A stretch of 64,000 nt of DNA from Candidatus Sphingomonas colombiensis (GTDB taxonomy: Bacteria; Pseudomonadota; Alphaproteobacteria; Sphingomonadales; Sphingomonadaceae): contig CP119315.1 in the NCBI GenBank assembly GCA_029202845.1, positions 875,501 through 939,500 of the forward strand, in the 5' to 3' direction. Positions within the stretch are counted from its first letter, which is position 1. Every line of letters begins with the position of its first letter. The translations under genes and the position numbers were made by a program. The notes beneath the pieces were generated by a model. The model ran no database searches. It had not been told where the DNA came from and saw only the letters and a program-made list of their open reading frames with translations. Positions 23,166 through 31,034 of this stretch are shown piece by piece.

Positions 23166-25736
23166 TTGGCGGTAGTTCGTCCCCAGCAGCAGCAACTGCG
23201 CCATGATCGCGTTATTGTCGTCCTTCGCCGACAAATGGCAGTCGGAACAGGTCTTGGTCTCCGTCTTGCGCACCGTGTGCGGGAAATGCGGCGCGAACGC
23301 CTGCGACGAGAAACCGATTCCGGAAACCGGCGGCTGCTGAATATAGATGCGTTCGCGGTTGATGTTGGTGGACGAGAGCACCAGCGCGGAGGTGGAACGG
23401 ACCGGCGCCGTCTCATTGCCCTTGGTCGTCATATGCTTGCCGAGCTGGAACATGTCGTCGCGCGCGACCTGCGGGTTATAGGTCGCAAAGTTGCGGCTTT
23501 CCTCGCCGCCATAATGGTGGCTGGTCGTCTTCCAGTTCGCCTCAATCGGCAGGTGGCAGCCGCCGCAGCTCGTCGTCCAGCTCAGGTGGCAGGTGAAACA
23601 CGCCACCTCATCGTCGCCATGCGCGCGATCCGATTTGGCGATGCCCAACCCGAAGGCGAAGCTGCCATCCTCCGCGCCCGATCGGCTCATCAGCTTGGCG
23701 CGCGCTGCCCTGGCGTTGAAATGCGGATTGGCCGGATCGACCGAATCCTTCACCAGGCTGACTTCCCATTCGAGCTTCGGATCGACGATTGAGCGTTGCA
23801 CCAGCTTGCGCCGCCCGCTCGCGTCATAAAACCATTCGAAGCGGCGCTTGCCGTCCGGGTTGCGCAATAGTGACAGGTTGTTGCCGCTCGGTGGCGCGGC
23901 CGGGCCGGACGTCAGCAGCGTCGGATAGGCATCGGCGGTGCCGTGGCAATCCTTGCACCCGATCTCGATGGCGTTCGCCACCTCACCATAAATGAAGCCG
24001 TTGCCGTGGCTGTCCTGCGCGAAATGGCAATCCGCGCATTGCATGCCTTTCTCGGCATGAATGTCCATGAGGTGGACCGTCTTGCCGGGATTGATGCCGG
24101 GGGGCACGAACTTGCCCTCGTCCTTCTTGCGCCATTTTTCGGGGTCATCCGGCCAGACGATCTTGCCTTCGGCGTCGAGCAGATCGCCCTCGCGATCGCG
24201 CTTGAACACGCCTCGGAAATTCCATCCATGGCCGTGATAATCGGCGAATTGCGTATCCTTCGCCTTGGCGTTCAGATCATAGACGTTGCGGAGGAAATCC
24301 ACGTCGGACCATTTGCCGCGCGGGCCGGCGCCCTCGGGATTTCGCTCCAGCGCATCATGCGTTTCGGCGGCGGTGGGGTATTTCTGTTTCTCGGGCCACA
24401 TCAGCGGCGCGTCAGCCTCATAATCCCACATCGTGTAGCCGAGGTAGCTGTTCAGGAAGATATTCGGCTGATGCATGTGGCACGTCATGCACTGCGCGGT
24501 GGGGATCGCGCGGGTGAAGGCGTGGCGGATCGGATGACCGCTTTCCTTGATCACCGCCGCGATCGGATCGACGCTATCGCCGCCGGGCCCCTTGAGCGCG
24601 CCGTGGCCGCCGGTGCTCGACTGCATCTTCGCCGCGATCGTCGGGTCGACCGTCGCACTCTGACCGTCGCGGCCATATTGCGCGTAAATCAGGCTGTGGC
24701 GCGGCTCGCGATCATTGGCATAGACGACATGACACCCCGAACAGCCAGAATGGCGATAATCGCCCGGCTGATCATTGGTGCCCATGAACCACATGTACGG
24801 ATCGTTGAGCCGGGTCTTGTGCAGGTTGAGCACCGGGATAGCGACGCGCAGCCCCGTGCCCGGCCCACGGCTCGATTGCTTCAGATCGGGGCGCCCCGGC
24901 TCCTCCAGCCGCTGGATCGAGCCGGTGGGATTGGGCAGGCCGATCTCCGGGAATTGCGTGGCGATATTGCGGCCGCCGCGCTCGAACACGCGGAACACGT
25001 CGCCCGGCGGCGTCACCTGCCAGGTCGGCAACGGATACAGTTCGGCGAGCGCACCGCGCGCCTTTTGCGCCGTCGTCAGCTTGCCGGGCGGATCGCCTGC
25101 GGACACGATCTTCGCGGCTTGCCCCTCGCGCGTATAGGCCTCGCCGAAGATGTAATTTTTATAGGGGACGATGCCGTTATTGTATGCTGCGCCGCCCCAC
25201 AGCATCGCGCCGGTCGCCATTAGCGAGCGTTCCGCCGCCTCGATCACCTGCATGTGGCACGCGCCGCATGAATCGCGCGCGACGCGATAATCGCTCGGAT
25301 TGACGAAGCGCACGAACTCAGGCGCCTCGCGGTTGAGCAGCGCATAGGTCCGCGCCGGATTGGCGGAGGAGGGATAGTGCCAGCTCTGCGGGAAGCGCGG
25401 CAGGACGTGCGCCTTCTCCCGCGCAGCGACATAATCCGGGTCGGTGAACCCGCGCGACGGATCACCGCGCACCGAGGCGTTGCCGCCGTGACAATCGACG
25501 CACCCCAGCATCACCGCCGGGGTGGCGTGCATCGATGGCTCGTCGGTTTTGGTGTGGCAGCTGTAACACCCGTCCGATTTCCCCGCGACTTGCGCAGCGG
25601 TCTGGCTCATCGGGGCGGGCGGTGACGGGATGTACACGCGCATCACCGGCTTCTCGCCATCCGAGGCTTGCAGCATCGCCACCGGCACCGCGAGCGCGGA
25701 GAGTACGAGCAGGAGGAAGGCGAGCAGTTTGCGCAT
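22788..25736 (-). CDS. Exported decaheme c-type cytochrome (N-terminal part of a cytochrome-propeller fusion)
   Basis: The reading frame from ATG 25736 gives good protein for about 857 residues (to about 23165) and then loses frame; a short continuation to 22788 is out of frame. With the tail the gene would encode about 1,340 residues. A signal peptide (RKLLAFLLLVLSALAVPVAM) is followed by ten heme sites: CYSCH, CVDCH, CGACH, CSGCH, CMTCH, CADCH, CKDCH, CFTCH, CGGCH and CSDCH. The ATG overlaps the stop of the outer-membrane barrel gene (TGATG), so the two are translationally coupled. The pairing of barrel and large decaheme protein resembles porin-cytochrome conduits (MtrABC, Pcc), without evident sequence kinship. 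Likely periplasmic or surface electron carrier. Confidence 0.82.
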   Translation of the reverse strand: MRKLLAFLLLVLSALAVPVAMLQASDGEKPVMRVYIPSPPAPMSQTAAQVAGKSDGCYSCHTKTDEPSMHATPAVMLGCVDCHGGNASVRGDPSRGFTDPDYVAAREKAHVLPRFPQSWHYPSSANPARTYALLNREAPEFVRFVNPSDYRVARDSCGACHMQVIEAAERSLMATGAMLWGGAAYNNGIVPYKNYIFGEAYTREGQAAKIVSAGDPPGKLTTAQKARGALAELYPLPTWQVTPPGDVFRVFERGGRNIATQFPEIGLPNPTGSIQRLEEPGRPDLKQSSRGPGTGLRVAIPVLNLHKTRLNDPYMWFMGTNDQPGDYRHSGCSGCHVVYANDREPRHSLIYAQYGRDGQSATVDPTIAAKMQSSTGGHGALKGPGGDSVDPIAAVIKESGHPIRHAFTRAIPTAQCMTCHMHQPNIFLNSYLGYTMWDYEADAPLMWPEKQKYPTAAETHDALERNPEGAGPRGKWSDVDFLRNVYDLNAKAKDTQFADYHGHGWNFRGVFKRDREGDLLDAEGKIVWPDDPEKWRKKDEGKFVPPGINPGKTVHLMDIHAEKGMQCADCHFAQDSHGNGFIYGEVANAIEIGCKDCHGTADAYPTLLTSGPAAPPSGNNLSLLRNPDGKRRFEWFYDASGRRKLVQRSIVDPKLEWEVSLVKDSVDPANPHFNARAARAKLMSRSGAEDGSFAFGLGIAKSDRAHGDDEVACFTCHLSWTTSCGGCHLPIEANWKTTSHHYGGEESRNFATYNPQVARDDMFQLGKHMTTKGNETAPVRSTSALVLSSTNINRERIYIQQPPVSGIGFSSQAFAPHFPHTVRKTETKTCSDCHLSAKDDNNAIMAQLLLLGTNYRQFRRAERVDRDWMGGFEAVRVTEWERAAGGDRQLSAEICLSRLLADACRAERARAEGLGARQDLRSQGIGRDAPAGGIPQRREGHRPIASAACSCAANICMSRKGRAASASMTWRRSPTRASRNRS

Positions 25737-27538
25737 CAATAGGACAGGATCAAATTGGCGAGCACCGAATAGTAATTCCGGTGTCTATCGCTGTTGGTGA
25801 AAAGGTCGCGGAAGCCTTCGCCGGGCAGCAGCACGGCGCCAGACAGGCGGAACACGATGTTCTGCGTCGCCTTGGGTCGGAAGATCGCGGCGGTCGAGAG
25901 ATCCCAGCCGATCGTGTTTGCGATATTGCCCTGATTGCGCAGCGCCTCCAGCGTGGCGGTATTCTCAAACCACAGATGGTTGGCATTGGCGGAAACGCGC
26001 AAGCGCGGCGTCAGATCGAAATCCGCGCCCGCGCCGGCCAGCATCGTGCCGGGGTTGTTGAAATTGGACTGGCCCTGCTCTTTCGACGAGCGCAGCGAAT
26101 TGAGGATGCCGTTACGCCCGTTAATCCCGATCGCTCGGCCGCCACCGGCGAAGGGGATGCTCTGCCTAATCCAGTAGCTGGTGTCCGCACCGGCGAAGAC
26201 CGGGTTTTCGAAGATCGCGTCGAACCCGGTTTCGCGATTGTCATAGGGATTGCCGTCGCCGGTGGCGTAGAGGGTGGATAGGCGGAAGCGTATCCAATTC
26301 TTGTCGTAACTTGCCTCGGCGGCGGCGAAGCCCGCGCGGATTTGCGCTGGTTTCGAGGTGAAGAAGCTGTTCCGATCCTCGCCCAGCGCGCCATAGAATG
26401 ACGCGGTGAGGTTGATCCGTCCGATCCGGCCGTCGAGGTTGTAGCCGAGATACACCACGTCATAATCCCGCCCGCGCAGATCGCCGAGCAGCGCCGGGCG
26501 CACCGGAAAGCCGTTTTGATCCACCTCGATCCGGTTCTTCTCGCGGTTCATGTTGTAAACCGCAGTGATCTGGCTGGTCAGGCCGGGGATCAGGAAATCC
26601 TGCCGATAGAGATTGGCGACGAACACCCAATCGCGGCGCGGCGCCTGCACCACCGAGTTGAGGCCGCTGTTGGTATCCTTCTCCAGCCGCCAGAAGGCCG
26701 CGAGATTGAACTGGAATCGGTTGCCGTCGCGATTGCCGAACAGCCGGATGCCGAGCTGCTGATCGTTGAACAGGAAGCCGCGAAAATCGGACTGGAACGG
26801 CTGAATGCCGATCCTGATCGAGCGGAAATCATAACGATCCGACGTGTTGGCGAGGTGATAGTCGACAAACGCTTCCTGCACCCCCAGGAAGTGATCGGTT
26901 CGATGCGAAGGCTTCGACGGCTCGACGAACAATATGCGGCGTTCCGGCACGTTCGCGTAATTGACGTTGAGCGCGAGCGTCAGGCGATATTCGATTTGCG
27001 GCGGCTTGAACGCGGTCGCGCCCTTGATCAGCGCGACACCGCCGATGAACGTCTGGCTCAGCGCATAGCTCGCGTCCTTGCCGAACACGTTGAGGCTGCC
27101 GGGGCGCTCGGTGGTCTGCACGCCGACCGGGATCGGGAAGGTGTGCGGCTCGATCACCGTATCGCTCACCGCATTGACGACGAAAAACCAGTCGTCGCCC
27201 GTGATCGGCAGCCACTTCACCTTGTCGCGGTTGATCGGCCGGTCGCCCTTCAGCGTGTTCTGGCCATAGGGATCGAACCAGCGTTCCTTGACCAGCCCGA
27301 GCGACTCGATCAGCCGCCAGCGATCCGGCACCGGCACCTGATCGGTGGGGAAAGCCTCCGGCGGCGGCGCGCGTACCGCGCCGGGATTATCCTGCGTCAC
27401 CGCATCGGGCAGCGGCGCCTCATAACCGGGGCGACGGCGACCGGCGATCGACTGATCGTCCGCCGCGCGATCGGCCTGCGGCGCGGCATCGGCCGCCTGC
27501 GCCAGCGCGAGCAGGGGGAGAAGGGAGAGGACGCCCAT
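25736..27538 (-). CDS. Outer-membrane beta-barrel protein of the redox island
   Basis: 600 residues from ATG 27538, two bases after the lipoprotein stop. The first 18 residues are a hydrophobic signal (VLSLLPLLALAQAADA) that lacks the usual basic residues. The remainder alternates polar and apolar residues with many aromatic girdle positions (FQFNLAAFWRLE, YDVVYLGYNLDGRIGRINLT, WIRFRLSTLYATGD) and ends in VLANLILSY, a typical barrel-terminal signal. I do not recognise a named porin family; parts resemble long uncharacterised barrels found next to multiheme cytochromes. No CxxCH is present. Context suggests a sheath or channel for the decaheme partner, analogous to MtrB. Confidence 0.78.
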   Translation of the reverse strand: MGVLSLLPLLALAQAADAAPQADRAADDQSIAGRRRPGYEAPLPDAVTQDNPGAVRAPPPEAFPTDQVPVPDRWRLIESLGLVKERWFDPYGQNTLKGDRPINRDKVKWLPITGDDWFFVVNAVSDTVIEPHTFPIPVGVQTTERPGSLNVFGKDASYALSQTFIGGVALIKGATAFKPPQIEYRLTLALNVNYANVPERRILFVEPSKPSHRTDHFLGVQEAFVDYHLANTSDRYDFRSIRIGIQPFQSDFRGFLFNDQQLGIRLFGNRDGNRFQFNLAAFWRLEKDTNSGLNSVVQAPRRDWVFVANLYRQDFLIPGLTSQITAVYNMNREKNRIEVDQNGFPVRPALLGDLRGRDYDVVYLGYNLDGRIGRINLTASFYGALGEDRNSFFTSKPAQIRAGFAAAEASYDKNWIRFRLSTLYATGDGNPYDNRETGFDAIFENPVFAGADTSYWIRQSIPFAGGGRAIGINGRNGILNSLRSSKEQGQSNFNNPGTMLAGAGADFDLTPRLRVSANANHLWFENTATLEALRNQGNIANTIGWDLSTAAIFRPKATQNIVFRLSGAVLLPGEGFRDLFTNSDRHRNYYSVLANLILSY

Positions 27539-27540
27539 CG

Positions 27541-29508
27541 CTACAGCCCCGCGCAGACGTTCTGCGTGGCAGTATCGAGGAACGGCGCGAACGGACAGTT
27601 CACATAGCGCAGCCGCACATTGGCGTCGCCCAGATCGACGACGATCTGGTCCGCACGGATCGCAACCGGCGCATTGGCGACACCGCCGACGCGCTTGCCG
27701 GCGTTGTTGAGGCCGAGGAAGCCGATCATGTCATCCTGATCGATCCCGTCGCCCGACACGCCGACCCCGCCGACCAGCACATTGCCGCGATAGACCGGCA
27801 CCGATCCGGGGAAAATCTGGATCCCGTTCTGCACCCGGTTCTGCCCCGCGACGCTCGGCACGGCGGAGCAACGCTGCGGCGTATCGAGGGCGCTCGCGCC
27901 CGTGACGAAGGCGAGATGTGCGGCGAGATCGCCGACGATCAGCGCCGATTGCAGCCCGGTCGAAAAGGGACTGAACTGCGCGATCGGGCGCGAGAACGGG
28001 CCGTTGGGCCGCCCCACCTCGCCATCCGGGAAATAAGGGCGTGAGAGATTCCCGTTGGCGCGATCGGTAAAGGCATATTTGCCGGTCAGCGCGGACGGGT
28101 CTTTCAGGAAAGCGCGCGCGCGGGTGACGAAGGCGGCGACATCGGCGCTGGGACTGGCCGACAGATCACTCCCGGCGTGGCTGCCGGAGAAGAACGCCGC
28201 CGTCCGCGCCTTCTGCAAGCTAACGTCGGTGCCGAAGATCGGCGCATCGGGGGAGCGCACCACGCCCAGCGCCTGTCCACGCGTATCGACCACGCTGATC
28301 GACACCTGTGCGCGGCTGTCGAGCGGCCGGCGGATCTGCGCGCGCGCGCGGCTCATCACCGCGAATGCATCCTCGAGTATCGCGGTCACCTCGGCGGCCG
28401 AAAGCGGCTGCGCGACATCGCCCGCATCGGTGCCGGCACGGATCGGGAAGCGGTTGGCGCCCGATCCGTCGGTCAGCACGAAGGCATCGCGATTGGAAAA
28501 TTCCGCGACACTCGCCGCGCGAATGCCCGACGTTTCCGTGCCATAGGCCGCGCCGGCGAGGATCACCGGCGTCGGATCGCCATAATAGCCGCGCACCGCC
28601 ACCAGCGCCCCGGCGCTCCCGTTGATCGTAGCGAACGCGGGCGCGGTGGTGGTCATCACCCCCGCATAGGTCGCATCCGAATAGCGCAGCGTCGTGCCGT
28701 CCACCGGGATGCGATCTGCGCGGATCGCATCCGGCGCCTCGAACCCAACCGTGCCGGCCAGCGCGATATATTCTTCCGGATCGTTATCGACATCGCTGAC
28801 ATCGGGATCGAAGCCATAGACGCCATCGGCCATCACGCCGATCGCGCCCACCACCACGCCGTTCTTGTAAAGCGGAAAGCCGCCCGGATCGGCCGCGAGG
28901 CCGAGCGGCGAACGCTTCGGCCCGATCAGCGCGGCGGCGCCCGCCGGCAGAAACCGCGCGGCGAGGTCCGAACACGGCAATTGGCTGAACTGCACCCCGA
29001 ACAGCGGCCCGCTTTCCAGCCCGACGGCGGCAGGCGACGGCGGGAAATGCGGCTGGACGATCTGGCTCGCGGTGCGCGTCGAAAAAGCGTTGCCGCCGCT
29101 CGACAGATAGGCGCCGGTGATTGCCTTGGCGATCGCGCCGGCCTCGGCGGGAACGGCCAGATTCTGCGCATCGATATTGTCGCCGTTGGGCGCGGGGCTG
29201 GTGATCGCGGTCGCGCGCGCGCCGGCCATGCGGAACACCGCGAGCACGTTGCCGACGCGATCGGTCACCGCGATCACCGCCGGCAGATTGCGCGCCTTCG
29301 CCTCCGCCACGGCGCGCGAAACCACCGTCTCGACATCGGCGACCGACAGGGATTCCTGCGCGGGAACGGCATAAAGCGTGCCGGGCGCGGGCGTGGCGCT
29401 TGGGGTTGGCGTGGGCGAACCGCTCCCGCCGCCTCCCCCGCCGCAGGAGGACAGGATCAGCGCCGCCAGCGCGACAAGCGTGGTCCGCCGATGCCCCCGT
29501 CCCCTCAA
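27541..29508 (-). CDS. Lipoprotein with two HbpS/GlcG-type heme-binding domains
   Basis: About 655 residues from TTG 29508, which overlaps the preceding TGA (TTGA). The start is followed by RGRGHRR, a hydrophobic core and the lipobox LILSSC (lipidated Cys about residue 22), then a Gly/Ser/Pro/Thr linker. Two copies of the HbpS/GlcG (DUF336) fold are seen. One begins at SVADVETVVSRAVAEAKAR with IAVTDRVGNVLAVFRM, the second at SAAEVTAILEDAFAVMSRAR with ISVVDTRGQALGVVR; each has the typical late strand GAIGVMADG or GGVGVSGDG. HbpS proteins bind heme or cobalamin-type ligands. Between a multiheme cytochrome and a barrel it may store or sense heme, or serve as a surface electron-transfer partner. 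Confidence 0.82.
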   Translation of the reverse strand: MRGRGHRRTTLVALAALILSSCGGGGGGSGSPTPTPSATPAPGTLYAVPAQESLSVADVETVVSRAVAEAKARNLPAVIAVTDRVGNVLAVFRMAGARATAITSPAPNGDNIDAQNLAVPAEAGAIAKAITGAYLSSGGNAFSTRTASQIVQPHFPPSPAAVGLESGPLFGVQFSQLPCSDLAARFLPAGAAALIGPKRSPLGLAADPGGFPLYKNGVVVGAIGVMADGVYGFDPDVSDVDNDPEEYIALAGTVGFEAPDAIRADRIPVDGTTLRYSDATYAGVMTTTAPAFATINGSAGALVAVRGYYGDPTPVILAGAAYGTETSGIRAASVAEFSNRDAFVLTDGSGANRFPIRAGTDAGDVAQPLSAAEVTAILEDAFAVMSRARAQIRRPLDSRAQVSISVVDTRGQALGVVRSPDAPIFGTDVSLQKARTAAFFSGSHAGSDLSASPSADVAAFVTRARAFLKDPSALTGKYAFTDRANGNLSRPYFPDGEVGRPNGPFSRPIAQFSPFSTGLQSALIVGDLAAHLAFVTGASALDTPQRCSAVPSVAGQNRVQNGIQIFPGSVPVYRGNVLVGGVGVSGDGIDQDDMIGFLGLNNAGKRVGGVANAPVAIRADQIVVDLGDANVRLRYVNCPFAPFLDTATQNVCAGL

Positions 29509-30906
29509 CGCAGCGCGCCGATGCTGCGCGCGGCACTGCCCAGCGCGGCACGGAAATCGCCGGGGCGATAGGCGTTTGGCTCCTTCACCGCGCCGTAAGC
29601 GCGATTGACGTCCACGCGGATCCCCGCCGCCGCGCCCACGGTGATCCGGCCGGATTTCACCATGCTGTTGAGCAGGGTATCGACCGCCATCACCGCCTGC
29701 ACCGATCCCTCGTAATCGGTGAAGCGCGGCGCGATCGCCCCGCTCGGCGACCTCCGCGATCACGGCGAACGCCATGTCGCCGCTGGTCCCCGCCGCGCCG
29801 AACAGGCATCCGCCAGCGCGCCCGCGCTCCCCGCCAGCCGCGCTCGCCGCCGCGAGCGCCGCCGGGCGATCCCGTGGCGATGCGCCGCGTGAAAGGCGCG
29901 GCTGTCGCCGTCGAACCGCCCCGCCAGCCCCGGCGCGATCACCCGCGCGGCGGCGGACAGCATGATCATGTTCTCGTCGTTGAACGGCGGCATTCCCGGC
30001 CGGGATCGGCCGCCCCGGATTGGCCTCCCAGGTCTTGCTGCGCTCCGCCTGAATCGTAGATGCGGCGGTGGCAGCTCTGGCAATCGAAGAAGTAGAATTC
30101 GGGGAACGACGCCTTCGCTGCCCTTCGCGCCCGGCGTAGAGCGTCAGCGCGCGCTCGCACCGCGCATCGCCTGCCCCACCGCCCACAGCTTCAGGCTGTC
30201 GGTCCGCCCCTTGCGCCGCGCGTAATCCGCATCCTCATCGTGATGCGCCTGCATCGTCGGAGAACAGGTCCAGCTCGAACGAGATGCGCGGATGCCCCGC
30301 CGCCATCAGGCGATGGGAAACGAACTGACCGTTGCGATCGCTGCCGAAATGGCAATCGAGGCAGACGGCGGCGCGCACCTGCGGCCGATCGAGCGCGGTC
30401 ATCCCCGCCGCGACGTTCGCGGCATGGCTCGCGCCGACGGCATAATGCGAAGAGATCCAGCCGCTCGCCGCGCCGTGGCACCCCTCGCACCCGACGCCAT
30501 CCTGCGTCAGGAAACGCGGCCCCCGCGCGGTGGCCGGCGTGGAATGACACCCCAGACAGGAAGGCGCGGCGGTCGGATCACCCAGTCCCAGGGTCGCGGC
30601 GATCTGGCGCGAGCGCGCTCCGCTGAGCACGGCGAAGGCACGGCTGTGCGCCCCGCCCGGCGTGGACGGCTCCTGCCAGCGTTTGAGTTCATCCTGGCGG
30701 ACGACCTTGCCGTCCGCCTCCATCCGGCCGTGGCAGGTCGATCCGGCGCAGGAGGCGACGCCCTCAAACGTCCGCCCGGCCGCTGGCGCCGCATCCGCGG
30801 CATCCGGCCCGCCCGGCGAGCCCCACAGCAAAGCGAACAGCAGCATCACGGCGAAGGCCACGCCAAGCACGGACCTGCCGATGATCGCGTCGCCCCCACA
30901 TCGCAT
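29505..30906 (-). pseudogene. Cytochrome c554-like multiheme cytochrome, frameshifted
   Basis: From ATG 30906 the first 220 residues are in one frame: signal/anchor VLGVAFAVMLLFALLWG, then CAGSTCH (a CX4CH site), CLGCH, CEGCH and CLDCH. After about 30250 the frame changes several times. The pieces SFPEFYFFDCQSCHRRIYD (fifth heme), NDENMIMLSAAARVIAPGLA and GRITVGAAAGIRVDVNRAYG follow in order, and the last ends at 29505, overlapping the lipoprotein start. Rejoined length would be about 465 residues. It heads the minus-strand cytochrome operon. Each fragment remains coding-like, so indel errors are more likely than true decay. Expected role: periplasmic electron carrier feeding the lipoprotein, barrel and decaheme unit. 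Confidence 0.65.
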
Positions 30907-31034
30907 GAGTTACACCCCCGCCCCGGTCGATCGGAATGCCCTCATCCCCAGAGCATCCCGGCCCACCTCTCCTGTACGGCTTCAGCCGATCGTTTCAATC
31001 CCGTTTCGTTCGTATTTACGGCATGATAGCCGGC

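Noticed and set aside
27541..30186. Single 881-codon protein joining cytochrome and lipoprotein
   Set aside because: The first 220 codons are Arg-rich out-of-frame sequence; the lipobox signal at 29508, coupled to a stop, marks the true start.
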